64,000 nt of DNA from Oscheius onirici (GCA_932521025.1 OW051472.1:3658001-3722000); one strand, 5' to 3'. Shown: positions 45,412-56,430, counted from the stretch's first letter. Numbers and translations: made by a program. Notes: generated by a model not told the origin, from the letters alone.

Positions 45412-46573
45412 TTGAGTATCGTGTCTACCCAGGAGAAGAGTCGGATGTCTGCCAGCTGGAAGAACTACTTCATCGGATCCAAGAGTGACGCCGAGGCAGC
45501 TGCTCTGACTCCGCAGCGTGAGATGCGCCTCTTACCGTCTGAAGATCGTCCCGGAACTGGCGCCTCCTCTTCTCATCGTCTACAGAGACAGCCAGGATGA
45601 AGTCTTCGTGGTTCCTCTGGAAAAGAAGAAGAGCTACTGGCAGTTCGCCTTCGAAGGAAGTGCCAAGTTCGATGATCTGGTGGGACTGCTGGACCACTAC
45701 AACGCCTATCGACGCGTCGCGACGGATCCGACACCTGGAAATCGTTTCCGGTCTGGGATCCTGCCTTTCAAGCTGTCTACAAAATCGATGGAGACGACGA
45801 AAAAGAGAAGGAGGAGGAAAAGAGCGAGACGGACTCTCCTACCGGTTCCGGCCACAAACTGGCTGTGTAAGTTCTTCTTATTTTATTAGCACGAGAATAT
45901 CACAAAGTGGATCAAAACATAAGAACGTGTGTACTCTCTAGAAGAAACTAACAATTCCTAGAAAAAAAACAGAATATTTTTTTTGTTCGTGGTTGAAAAC
46001 GAGTGTCCTTTTCGGTGTCGTTGGAGACACAGTAATGTCATGGTCAAGAACATCAACACTGTCAGATCGGTTCAGCTGTTGTTTTTGATAGTTTTCAAAA
46101 TTCTTTTAAAGCAAAAAAGAGCGAAAAAAGTGCCTCAAACAACTAGATTCAAACTTATTCGTCCAAACTTTCGCTACTTCTTTTGACCCACTTAACGCTA
46201 AACTTTTAGCATCAATAACTGGCACGTGAAAGCCGTCGATAGGATCTACCAGAAGGTTGTGTTTCTGGCGGCTGACACCAAGAAGAACAAGCCCTGCAAG
46301 CTGAAGCAAACGCCGAGGAAGATGACCCAGAAGAAAGAAATGGAGACTCAGAAGAGTCCCGCCTATAAGCCGAAGGAAAAGCCGAAGATGAAGACGGAGA
46401 TCAAGACAGGCCCGGATCCAAAATTCCCAGATCGGGACGGAATGTCTATTTCCGAAGTCGAAGAAGCCCTCGAAAAGACGAAGCGTCTTCTCAAAGAAAT
46501 GACTGAGAAGAGTCAGGAGGAGGGTGAAGCCGACGACGAGAAGAAGGACAAAGAAGAAGCTCCGGAATGCTGA
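45412..46573 (+). CDS. SH2-like domain protein with charged C-terminal tail
   Basis: The ATG is at 45412 or 45445. The N-terminal part (ASWKNYFIGSKSDAEAAAL) followed by SYRLKIVPELAPPLLIVYRD, VFVVPLEKKKSYWQFAFEGS and AKFDDLVGLLDHYN has the order and spacing of an SH2 fold (entry Trp-Tyr-Gly, helix A, central strands, F..L..L...Y). The FLVR arginine is not clear, so phosphotyrosine binding is uncertain. An acidic stretch (DGDDEKEKEEEKSETDSPTG), an intron (45867-46209) and a second exon (NNWHVKAVDRIYQKVVFLA, then a Lys/Glu-rich tail) follow. The middle of exon 1 (about 45525-45750) is in a different frame from both ends, so two compensating frame changes are needed. Confidence 0.5.
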
Positions 46574-46597
46574 GACAGATGTGCCTCGGATGGCAAA

Positions 46598-46603
46598 AAT
46601 AAA
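46598..46603 (+). terminator. Poly(A) signal of the SH2-like gene
   Basis: AATAAA lies 24 bases after the stop codon. Confidence 0.5.
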
Positions 46604-46639
46604 AACTTTGCGTCTGACTTGTACCTCTTCCCCTGTCCA

Positions 46640-47270
46640 AAACATTTGCCCTCCCTTTGTTTCTTCTCTCTAGCCAGGGTGTCTGGCTAGTTCAGTAGTC
46701 TTACGATACTGGTCTCCAGTAGCTGGACCTCGGGCCTAGCTGATGAGTTCCCACCTTGGCTCAGGAGGCCAGTAGCCATCATTGTGCTGTGTCATGGGCT
46801 TAGAGACGAAACACTCTCTTGCACAATTTTCTACGTGATAACGGCAAAAACAAAAAAGATGCTATATTTTCTACTAAGAAAATAGTAAAGGGGCAGAGAC
46901 AGGGATAGAGAAGGAACATCGTTCAACAAGTCGTGCCCCAAATGTAATTGGCATTGCCGAGTATGACGCCGGTTGAACTCTATCATCTGCGGGTCCCATT
47001 ATCGAGGACGCTGAATAAGAAGTTGTCAAAACTAAGTGATGTAGCTCCGAAAGGGGCGTAGCCATCTTGTTTTAATAAAAAATTTTCGAGAATCTGTTGA
47101 GAGATCAGTGTTTGAACAGCCTTTTTTCATGTTCAAGTTGAGATCACTGGAAAAGATCCAATTCGAGTAGTTTTACGGGACGGAGGAGTCTAAAAAGGAA
47201 CTTGATTCTTCTGTTGGAAAAAATACCTGTGTTCGATTCAGAACTGAGTTCATCATTGACACGAAGACGT
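46640..47270. other. Intergenic stretch with hairpin-forming block
   Basis: Bases 46670-46835 contain short inverted pairs (ACTGGTCTCCAGT; GGCCT..AGGCC) and the strings CTGATGAG and CGAAAC, which recall a hammerhead core but do not fold as one by eye. A 64-codon minus frame at 46874-47065 is unsupported. Confidence 0.35.
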
Positions 47271-47272
47271 CG

Positions 47273-49953
47273 TTATCCAGCCGTCTTCGCAATTGGAGGC
47301 CCTGTAATCACTCCTTGATTAAAACTTATTGAACTTACACTTATGACGGTCCCGTTCAGTTGAGCTTGTCTCCACAGCTCCCGGCTCCTCATATGGGCTG
47401 TAGATGTTTTTGACGAGATGTTCCGTCGACCAAAAAAACTGAGCGTCACAGTATCTAGTTGATTTTCGTGGAGGAAGAAGGGCACGGGAGGTGGTGGTTG
47501 AGAGAAGTTGATTGACTCGCAAGGAATGAGATATTGGGGACGGACAAGGTTGGTGATTTGAGGGTAGGAGTATAGAGAGGCAGGGGATTTGGCTCTAGAC
47601 TGATCGGGAGGTCCTGTCCAAAGGTCAACTTTTGGGAAATCTCTATTAGGAGGTTCAGAGAACTTGGGAAGAGACTGGAATGCAAAAGAATCGCGATGGG
47701 GACAGGGAGGAGAGACGAAACCTTTGGGACATTGGGGATAGGTACAGCCACATGGAGAGGGAAACAGTTGGTAACTGGAGGCGTTTTCTGTAGATCTAGG
47801 GCGAGGAGATGGACTTTTTCTCACTGGAGAGAGTCCAGATCCAATAGGATTCGGAGTGGTGCAGTCCCCTTCAAGAACTTCTGCCAGTTGATTGATCAGC
47901 TGCTGCTCCCAGCCGACATTGTCTCTCGAACACGGAATATTGATGAGAAAGGGATAGTGAGAGTAGATGACGAGAAGGGAAGAAATCCAATCTCTTTCCA
48001 TCTGTTCAATATCGGGAATTGAACTAGCTGACAGTGAGGGAAGAAAAGACATGTACTTCTTTACAGCACTGACTCTCTCCATTTTCTGCATCCGTCGACT
48101 TTTGAAGCGATCCCTCAGTGTCATACATTTCTTCCAAGTTCCGTCTATCATCTTGATGACAAACGTGTAGTGTCGAGTGTCCCAGCCTTTGCTCCGAATC
48201 ATTTGACCAACACCATCTTCTCCTTTATAGTAGTACATTTTGAGATTCTAAAACTGACCGAAGTTCAAATAAATTTGACAAATAGTTACATGATTTGCAG
48301 TTGGATGGTAGACATTCGGATTGATTGGCCTAAAAGATCTTGTAGAGCCATGGAAGTAGAGATTCCTCATGCTCAAATAGTCTTCAAGAACCTTCAAAGG
48401 CCAGCACTCGGCTACAATGTCGAAAATCTTCTGCGAACTGTCCAGATCAAAGTCTTCAGACATGTCCTGAATTTAGATCAAAGAATAATATTTCTTATTT
48501 ACCAATAGTTCATCCTTCTCAATATGAAAAGCCGTTTCAGCTGATGGACTGCTGGAGTTGGACGGGGACGGAGTGTCGATCTGCAGATATTATTACGGTG
48601 GTCATAAAAAGAGCGAGAGTAGCCCGGAGAGATACTCCCAAAACGCTTTGGTAAAAATATATGTTCTATTCCCAGAAAAGAAGTAAATTACCACTCACAT
48701 CATTTATCTTGACCGCCTCCGAATACGTCTTGCTACTTCCTCTCATCTCAGAGAATAGCTTTGCCATTTTGGACTGAAATAGGCTTTTTTCGAACAAATG
48801 AGGTCATAAGAGAAAAAGGGAATAACCACATGTGCTAGGAAAGAGGATCATGCAAATCACCTTCGATGTCTCCCTGGTCGAATTCGATGCCAGAGCGGGG
48901 AATTCATAAATGTTCATCCGCTTTTCCTTGACTAGAATGACCACTGGTTCAGAAGAGAAAGATGATGACGGTTTCTGGAAGTTTTAAAAGAAGTAAGGAC
49001 ATCTTTTGTTCCATTTATATCCAAAGAGTATACAGTCCTTCGAAAAATTTCAACTATACAGCAGTATCTAAAGTATTAGCTATGGTATCTGTGGCTGACT
49101 GTGTTTGTACATGGCCACGAGATTCGTCGTAGCAAGTCAAGAGTTGTCAAGAGTCAGTCAAGTCAGTTTTAAACTTGGAGTTTTATAGACTTTCGCTTCT
49201 ACTGTGGTAGACAGAGAGCTTTAGAAAACGGTAAAGTTTCTATCCGAATCACCGGCAGGTTTCTTTGGAGGGACCTGTGAGATAAGCTCCTGTGCGGTCT
49301 TGCGACTACGACCACAATGGAGGCTTCCTGAGAGGCAAGGAAAACGGTAAAGAAGGAAAAATGTTTGACGCTACGACGTCGCCAGGCGACAAAGTCATCT
49401 GGTAGTTTTCAAGAATAAAAACTAATTTACCCCGTTATCTTCGAGAGCAGACTCTGCGCTCGGACCGATCGTTTTGAAGACGTCTTCCCAGTCGGTCTAA
49501 AAGAGATTTCAACAAAAAGAGGAGAACTTACTCCTTGACTGAGCTGCCGTTCAAGCAGTGTGGGAGAGCTGGAAAAGCTCTGAAATGGCTTTGATTTATG
49601 TCCTCGTAAGACCCACGTGTTCCGTCGACGGAGTATATACTACCTCCTCGTCCTCATCTCCCGGTTGCCTAGGAGTCATGGCCTTTTTGGCCGCCTGCGA
49701 GTACGAAATGCCATCCTGTGGGGTCGGCTAGGAGATTAGCTCTTTTTACAAAAGATCAAGTTATGTTATTACCTGAATATCAAGACGATGGACGGGCTGA
49801 AGAGCGGGAAAATGTTCAGCAGCGGGTAGGCCAATCTTTCTTTTGTGCGAAAGGGGACTCAGTGTTCTCTGAAATTGAACAAACATGGAAAATGTAAGAA
49901 ACTGGTACCTTTTGTAGTTCCTTCCACTTAACTTTGCTCATGACCGTGACGGA
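47273..49953 (-). CDS. Large unrecognised protein with repeated FPAL...YSxAxK modules
   Basis: The ATG is at about 49951-49953 (MSVTVMSKVKWKELQK). About nine exons follow with clean borders. Two related modules occur: EHFPALQPVHR..GISYSQAAKKAM and YEFPALASNST..KTYSEAVK. A Ser/Thr/Pro linker leads to a more ordered part: DSSQKIFDIVAECWPLKVLE, SMRNLYFHGSTRSF, then MYYYKGEDGVGQMIRSKGWD, HYTFVIKMIDGTWKKCMTLR and a proline-rich tail with CGCTYPQCPKGF and SQPPPPVPFF. FPAL/YSxAxK patterns appear in some RNA-associated proteins, but I do not recognise this one. An intron contains a full copy of repeat R1 (49065-49405). The last exon (47337-47273) may be spliced in two ways. Confidence 0.6.
49065..49405 (+). 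repeat. Dispersed repeat R1, copy inside an intron
   Basis: It starts GCTATGGTATCTGTGGCTGA and ends CGCCAGGCGACAAAGTCATC then TGGTAG. It also contains an extra 90-base central segment (about 49245-49340) not seen in the 21.6 and 23.6 kb copies. Confidence 0.75.
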
Positions 49954-50099
49954 CATTCTGGAACAAATTCAGATTAATATAAGCAGAAACAAATGAAATG
50001 AGACGCAAATCTGCACGTGACTAACAAGTTCATTTTTGTAATTGAGGATTATCTTTGGAACACAGAACAAAACGAGGAGAGACTGCGAATATTTTTTAG

Positions 50100-50665
50100 C
50101 TAAGAGATCGTTTTGGCCGTAGGAGGAGCCACGAAAAGGACAAAACCAAGTGGGGGCGGTAGTCGTTTGATCAGAGATTCACATTTTTGAGAAATTGGAC
50201 CAACCAGCGGTTCCCAAGGCAATGGGATTTTTGATGAAAAGGGAGAAATCATAAACCGAGGAGAGCAAAAACAGGCGAATTGTCTGCTATTCATCAGACA
50301 AAAGACGTCTATATTGTCCAGTACGTATGGGAGAAACGCGTCATCTCTTATCGTTTCCTCATCATCGAGAAAAGGCGGTTGTTATGGAGCAGAATAACAC
50401 GGCTTTTTGCGACTGTTTTTTTGTAGTCTCGGACACGAACCAGTAGGTTTTCTGCGGGAAACTACCAGAAAAGGAGAGATAGTAGCGAATGTTTGAGAAA
50501 GTAGCAGAAGAGCACATTAAATCGGCTTTTTGTAGCGGATAATCCGTCGATGTGTGAGTGCTATAAACAGCAGCCGGATAATTTCCGCTCGTTGACGTAA
50601 TTGACAAGAGAAGGCACAAAAGAAGTAAAGTTTCCGGGATCTGTAGATGCAGAGATAAACATTAC
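50100..50665 (-). CDS. Possible secreted protein, frame interrupted
   Basis: After an acceptor at about 50640 the frame reads ETLLLLCLLLSITSTSGNYP, a hydrophobic signal-like start without an ATG in the exon, then ADLMCSSATFSNIRYYLSFS. Near 50365 the frame must shift to continue DDEETIRDDAFLPYVLDNID, VFCLMNSRQFACFCSPRFMI, and end TAKTIS with stop at 50100. Four or more cysteines suggest a secreted fold. No family is recognised. It lies about 150 bases upstream of the 47-50 kb gene on the same strand. Confidence 0.3.
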
Positions 50666-50867
50666 CGTGATGAAGATAGTTTATTTTACGTCAGAGAGAT
50701 GAAAAGGTTCATTGAGGCAAAAGTGAGCTGATGAGCAATAAAGCAAATAGATTCGATAAGTGACGACCTCCCTTGAAGATAGACAGCTAGTGCAATCTGA
50801 CGCCAAGCTCATTAGTCTGAAAAATGGAGACAAATTACTCACAATACCACAGATGTTTTCAGGTTTG

Positions 50868-51033
50868 TATAGTCTGTAAAGTAGCTAGTGAGAATAATTA
50901 GTCCTTTAAATTTAGAACAAAAATGCTGGGTCCCAACACGATTTACTCATACTCGTGTCGGGACCCAACATTTTTTGTTCTAAATGTGAAGGGCTAATTA
51001 TTCTCACAATCAGTAGCTACTTTACAGACTATA
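50868..51033. mobile_element. Foldback element, 166 bases (MITE-like)
   Basis: The left arm begins TATAGTCTGTAAAGTAGCTA and continues GTGAGAATAATTAGTCC, TTTAGAACAAAAATGCTGGG and TCCCAACACGA. The right arm is its reverse complement with few mismatches and a 4-base insertion, and the loop is about 15 bases. The whole element would fold into a hairpin of about 75 base pairs. There is no coding capacity. Confidence 0.85.
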
Positions 51034-51034
51034 G

Positions 51035-51450
51035 TGACAATAAACAAGCTTGCTTTCAAAAGACGTGAAGCTGAAATGTGACTTCTTGTTTCAGAACACA
51101 AAACTCCACGTTGGAATTCTAAATGGCTACACTTTTTTTTCACAATACGTCTCCACAGACTCTCCGAACTATTCGCATCAATTTATATTCGTAAAGTGAT
51201 ATTTTTGGTTGAAAAGACCCTTCACAGATATTCTTAAATCTGTCACAGAGACTGATTACAATACCAGTGAAGTTTATGTGCGCAGTTATTACATTTCCTC
51301 GATTAGAAATTTGCAGCTGGTTTTCCCAAGAGAACAAAGTGTTGGATCAATCTATCACCACTCCTTATCGGTCGCTGCAAGCAGACTTTCGTCCATTCAC
51401 CCCCCCCCCCTTCAACAGAGTGCTATATCGTCGGTCTTTTATATTTAAAA
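51035..51450. other. Upstream region of the LRAT-fold gene
   Basis: No gene is supported. There is a C10 run near 51400. A plus-strand frame at 51267-51569 overlaps the LRAT gene in another frame and is rejected. Confidence 0.45.
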
Positions 51451-51453
51451 AAC

Positions 51454-52397
51454 ATGCTGGAAAAAGGTCAACTGATCAGCGATTGGTATTCTGTCGAAGA
51501 AATACATGCTCATTTAACTGTGGGAGATCTTCTCGAATTTCGGAGAACTGCTCGAATCGTAGGAAATAATCGCCAAGTTTACACGGTATCGCATCAATTT
51601 ATTCGACAAAAAAAGTTAAATTCAGCACTGGGCAGTTTTTGTCGGAGACGGAGAAGTGATTCACATTTCCACTCCGGATGGCGATTTTGACGTGGCTCCT
51701 GAAGAAGGAAGAGTAGCCAATTCGGTCGCTTCTTCTGGAAAGATTATCAACGGTTCTGCAATGGCTTCTGTTCGACGCGACACTCTTCATCGTGTGGCCG
51801 GGACTGATCAGCTGAGAATAAACAACGGGCAAGACTGGAGTCAAACACCTTTTGGAGCAGAAGAGATTGTCAAAAGGGCCGAGGAACAGGTAAAAAAAAT
51901 AATAAGTCTGACTCGGAGCGACCATAAGTCCAACTTCCCCTTAAGATAGTGTTGGAAAACTCTCCAGCAATTTTATGTGTGGCAGACTATGCTAATCTTA
52001 GTTCACAAGTCAGACTTAAAATTAAAGTTCAACTTGTTGCTACCGTAGATTGCAGAAACAAGCTGGCAATTGACCGAGGAGGGGTACATTATGACAGAAC
52101 AGTCAAGTTCTTCACACGCGACTATGACTAACTTTTAGCTCGGAAGAGGCGGCTACAACTTCCTGATGAACAACTGCGAACATTTCTGCAAATATATCCG
52201 TTATAACAACCGAACCAGCTCCCAGGTTGGTCTCTTTTCAATTCCTTTAAAGTATTTAGGTCGTCAATGGGACTGCCCTTACCGTCGGACTAACCCTGGC
52301 CGTCGCTGTTAACCCTGTTGTTGGACTTGGAGTTGGTGTTGCTCTCGCCGTCGCATCTGAGCCAGTCACCAGACTATTATCGAAATCAAGACCCTAA
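51454..52397 (+). CDS. LRAT-domain (NlpC/P60-fold) acyltransferase/hydrolase-like protein
   Basis: Exons are 51454-51585, 51626-51889, 52139-52225 and 52260-52397, all in frame, giving about 206 residues. The fold is marked by HLTVGDLLEFRR (GDLLE), YTHWAVFVGDGEVIH (catalytic His in HWAVFVGDG) and GGYNFLMNNCEHFCKYI (catalytic Cys in NNCEHF). The C-terminus is a long hydrophobic stretch (LTVGLTLAVAVNPVVGLGVG) followed by basic residues, suggesting a membrane anchor. Family members (lecithin-retinol acyltransferase, HRASLS/PLAAT, nematode EGL-26) act on phospholipids or retinoids, so the substrate here is unknown. Length and domain order fit PLAAT-type enzymes. Confidence 0.88.
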
Positions 52398-52403
52398 TGA
52401 TCT

Positions 52404-52409
52404 AATAAA
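52404..52409 (+). terminator. Poly(A) signal of the LRAT-fold gene
   Basis: AATAAA lies 7 bases after the stop codon. Confidence 0.55.
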
Positions 52410-52531
52410 CAAACTATTTCCATCTAAACAACACGTTGTACAGCTCGGATCACATGCGGTCCAGATTTAAAAGAAAAGTCCGCCTGTCCTCTGGCTATCG
52501 CATGTGTTCAGGTGAACAAGCAACTGTCGCG

Positions 52532-52538
52532 TATAAAA
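52532..52538 (+). promoter_or_regulatory. TATA box of the acidic secreted-protein gene
   Basis: TATAAAA lies 42 bases upstream of the ATG at 52580, with a CAACAACAACAGCCAACA leader between, suggesting high-level expression. Confidence 0.6.
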
Positions 52539-52579
52539 GAGCCAAGCAGAGGCCCGATTGCCAACAACAACAGCCAACA

Positions 52580-52979
52580 ATGAACAAATTCGTCCTTCTT
52601 CTCGTTTTCGGTCTTATTGCCTGCGCATTTTCTGCTCCCGTATCTCAGGAAGGAGAGATGAAAGGTGATGCGAAACTGGTAAGTTCTTTTTATTGTCATC
52701 ACTAGGCTCTTTTAGAATAAAAAGGATAGTAGCAGTAGCAGTGAGGAAGACTCTAAACGCGAGAAAGGAGACCGTCAGGACTTGACCAAGACGACAGCAG
52801 AATCTGACAGCACATCCGTGGAGGAAGTGAAAGAGGAAGCTGGAGAAGTACCAACTGAACTGACCGCAGCAAACGGAGTGAACAATCTCAATGAGGTAGC
52901 CAAGGAAACTGCCCCAGTGGTCAAGGAGCCTGTCCAAGAACCGGCCACCACTCCCGTAATTCTTCTGGCTCAGGCCTAA
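52580..52979 (+). CDS. Small acidic secreted protein
   Basis: Exon 1 (52580-52679) encodes a classic signal peptide, MNKFVLLLVFGLIACAFSAP. After a 38-base intron, exon 2 (about 52718-52979) encodes NKKDSSSSSEEDSKREKGDR, a Ser/Glu-rich acidic segment, then NGVNNLNEVAKETAPVVKEP and the C-terminus VILLAQA. No cysteines or known domain occur. The SSSSSEED run is a likely casein-kinase-2/Fam20-type phosphorylation target. The close TATA box and compact leader fit an abundant secreted product. No family is recognised. Confidence 0.75.
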
Positions 52980-53047
52980 ATGAGATTAATCTTCCCCCAT
53001 GCTTGTGAATATTGCTCAATTTTTAGATAAACTTTACTTTTTTTGTA

Positions 53048-55721
53048 TCAAAACGAACTCTCACTCGGCGCATGCAACTTGGCACGTATTTCCGTTTTTA
53101 AGCTCTCGATTTCTTCCGAAACTTCTTGTTCTATCTCGAAAAGTCTCTGCTTCATTCTGGTGCTGTATTCCTGAAACTTGCCTTTCTATTTTTTAAGGAC
53201 TACAAACTTTGAAAGCTTCTTCAGCCTTTATTATTTCCTCGTCCAAGGTTTGAACGACTTGCTGTATCATATTCAGTTGAACTTCTGCCGGTGCATTAGA
53301 ATCAAAGTCCTCTGCTTCAATGAGTGTCTCATCGTAAAGATTGTCCTTTTGGAGGAGTTGTTTACCTAGTTTTTTTAAAGTTTTTCAACAGCTAACCTTT
53401 CTCCATAAGTGATTTGTTAGCGTCAGGATACTGTCTCAGAGCATCCCAGAGAGCTTCCTTGCTCAGTACATACAGATCTGAATAGCCGACTGATCGGACA
53501 TTCGCTGTCCTCCTATTCTCGTTTTTGTTGCCAGGAATGTTCAGTATAGCTAGCTCTCCAAAGACAGTTCCCTCTCCAAGACGAACAAAAACCTGGCATG
53601 GCTGAGAGTACTCAAAAAAATGTATACTTACGACAGAACCGTCCTCATTAACAACTTCTACGAACCCTTGCTTCACAATGTACATTTCAGTGCCAACTTC
53701 TCCCTTCTTACATACATAGTCGAGAGGGCTGTAGACTCGGGGTTCGAGGCGAAGAATCAGCTCAAAGAGAAGGTTCGGCTCACAGTCCTGGAAGTGTGGA
53801 AAAAGGGTATCCCGAGAAGTTAACTAACCTCGAATAGCTTGACTCTTCTGAGAGTCTCCATGTGGATGTGTACCGCCAGCTGACCATAAAGTCTCGGCGG
53901 CAAGAACTCTTGAATGTCCGCCTCTTCCATTTGTCCCCCACCATGTGACCACATGTACGTAAAGTATTCTACGGCTTTCCCTTGTAGGATCAAGTTCACC
54001 TTCCTGATTAAATATTATTGCATTCAAAAGATCGGCCTACTTGTAAATCATAAATCTTTTGCATCCGTCCATAACTTCTTCAAACTGGGACCTTTTCAAA
54101 TTCATGTTGTAGACCATATTGCCGACATCTCCCACGATCACGGCAAAGAGTACAAGCCCCAAAAGAGTGTCGCCTATTTCAAAGGCATTTTGGGGTGTTC
54201 GATTGGGAGCAGGCTGCAATAACTTATTCACAGAAATGAGTCATTAACCTGTTCTCCCAGGGTTACGAGAGTCAGAGCTGACCAATAAAAGCTCAGCCCA
54301 TATTGTTTTGTAAAGTTGCTGAAGACGATCTCTCTCGTTCTACAAATTTTGCCATATCAGATTTTTGTCTCACCTATTGTTCCAATAGTTCATTGCGTGT
54401 TCTGCCTCCATCGTCAAGTTGTCGTATTCTGCAAAAACTCGAAGAGGAGTGATAACATCAGTCGAGCAGAAATTAGGCTCTGTTCGATCGTAGATGTTGC
54501 AGGTGACTACGAGAGGGTTGGGCATCTTGTCGTAGGAAAAGATCCAGTCGTCAATTATGGCGGCTAAACACAACCTTGTTAACTGGTGAGGTATCTTGTT
54601 ACGATCTTTTGGAATAGATCATTTAGTCTGTCCAAGTATTTATTAACAAATTTCGATCGTTCGTTTTAAAGCTCAGCTGAGTTCTCCCGTTCCCGTTACG
54701 AAATTTTTCAAAGGGCTTTCAAAGTCTCTGACCAAAACATACGACATCGGAAAACGAAAAATGGAACATAACTCACTTCTAAAATCGTAAAAGATTGCGA
54801 AAATGAAATAGACGCATCCGTTCCAGTGGAAAATTATGAAACAAGTCAGTATGAGCTTGGTTATTCGGAAAACGTTGGGCATGTTGGTTCGGATCTGGGT
54901 CAGGGCATCGAAGTCGGTTATGCGATAACACTGAACTAGGTCGTTTAGAAGAGGTCCGTCTAACCTTCAGAAGACGGTTTATTCTGGAAATTGAGAAATC
55001 GTGTCGGATGAAGAGTAAAAGGTCTGTCGGCATGATGGCCAGAACATCATAGAGGAAATGTTTCCTGAAATGTCTGTGAATATAGGAATGTGGAAATACT
55101 CACGTCTTTATCCGGTGTTTTACCATTTTTATGGGTGAATTCGTTTGAATCCCATTGTCGATAAACTCTGGGACAACTTGTTGAACCGCTTACAATGAAC
55201 TCACCCTTTCTTGTAAGAATCAAAAGATCAGCGAAGAAGACAACGTCCGTAACGAGGTTGGAAAAAGTCCATTCTTTGTAGTACGACTTGCTGACCTACT
55301 ATTTCGTTTTTAAGTCAAAAACAAGAAGAAACCTCCTCGAAGACCATGACGACAATCATGACGAGATTGTAAAAACAGCAGAGAAAGACGAGAAGGGTCC
55401 AGTAGTAGAAGAAGCTGGAGGTGTCTTCGAAAGACCAATTTACTATCCGTTTCCACAGAGGAAGTCTTGATTCTTCGTTTTGAAGGCTGGTGAAACTGAA
55501 GACTCGATTCACCTGAAAAATGCCTTCTCTGGCGACAATCCCTCTTACATTTTCGTCGCCTCGATCATCTTGAATCCGCTGTCGTGTACGGAATAGCCAT
55601 TGTCGGACAAGCTGAAAGAGTCTATAGGAAGAAAGAATAGTCCTACAGTTAGTGTTTTGACGATGGACTGGAAGTCGACCTTTCTTTGAGAGTCAGCTGG
55701 AGGCTCTTGGGGTTCGGTCAT
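53048..55721 (-). CDS. Cyclic-nucleotide-gated channel, A-type subunit
   Basis: The ATG is at 55719-55721 (MTEPQEPPADSQRKVDFQSI). S1 is FFYYWTLLVFLCCFYNLVMI, with S2-S3 around DVVFFADLLILT, a short S4 (FSISRINRLLK), S5 RITKLILTCFIIFHWNGCVY, pore FYWSALTLVTLGEQPAPNRT and S6 LVLFAVIVGDVGNMVYNMN. A C-linker (FEEVMDGCKRFM) and a cyclic-nucleotide-binding domain follow, with GTVFGELAILNI, NRRTANVRSVGYSDLYVLSK and the conserved Arg. The C-terminal EEYSTRMKQRLFEIEQEVSEE-type coiled coil matches the leucine-zipper (CLZ) of A-type subunits (shown here in part). The stop is at 53048-53050. All exon joins are in frame. Such channels mediate sensory transduction in nematode neurons (TAX-4/CNG family). 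The filter TLGEQ differs from the usual TIGET but keeps the Glu. Confidence 0.9.
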
Positions 55722-55724
55722 GGC

Positions 55725-56195
55725 AGCAGATGTTAGAGGGGAGAACACTACCCTAGTAGTCCCTAATCGATGCGGAAGGAATCCATTAGGCACGAAATGA
55801 AGAAAACATTTGGTATACTAAAGGTATATTATAAAATATTTGGACAAAGATTGGGGCTCCGGTCTGCTGGAACGCGTTGTCCAGATCATTTCCGAGGTTT
55901 ACTTCTGATCCGGCAGAAACGCTCGGTGTATTCCAAACGATAATTGAGTCAATGTTCCAATACTTGGGTCATAGTTCCCTCTGAATATCGGAAACGTCAT
56001 GTGGCAGAAACAACTGTTCAATTTGCTGAAGACCGAAAATCGAAAAAAAAGTGATTCTGGTTGAAAACAGCTGAAGAAATTGGGTACCGCTACCACGAAA
56101 TTTTTACATAAAAAACTGGTTTCAAAAGAAAAAACTGCTAAAATTTGTGGGAAAAGTTAATAATTGTTGTTTTTATGTTTCTTTTTACTGTCTGT
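55725..56195. other. No supported gene
   Basis: Upstream flank of the channel gene. A 65-codon minus frame (56096-55899, ending GNYDPSIGTLTQLSFGIHRA) has no partner exons. Confidence 0.4.
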
Positions 56196-56199
56196 CTCG

Positions 56200-56430
56200 T
56201 CATTAGTAGAAGTTGTAAATATTACTTCTTGGCACCAAAAAGATGGACTTGTGAAGCATAAGTTGACAAAACTTGACAAGTCGCGCTTCAGACTTCCACT
56301 CCAGTTGGATGCTCGCTTGCGCTGCTGCTACCTCGTCTCCTCATCTGCTCTTCCATTTCCACCAAGTCATTCTCCTCATCTAGTCTACCAGGTTATGTCT
56401 CTCTTCAATTTCTACCACATTGTTTTCGAC
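56200..56430 (+). repeat. Dispersed repeat R3, copy 3
   Basis: It matches 1850-2035 over its whole length (CTTGACAAGTCGCGCTTCAG, then CATCTAGTCTACCAGGTTAT) and runs into ATGTCTCTCTTCAATTTC. Confidence 0.8.

Noticed and set aside
46106-46645. 179-codon minus-strand Leu/Phe-rich frame
   Set aside because: It is the antisense shadow of the Lys/Glu-rich exon of the SH2-like gene.
47696-48508. Plus-strand frames over 47.7-48.5 kb
   Set aside because: They are shadows of the minus-strand 321-codon exon of the unrecognised large gene.
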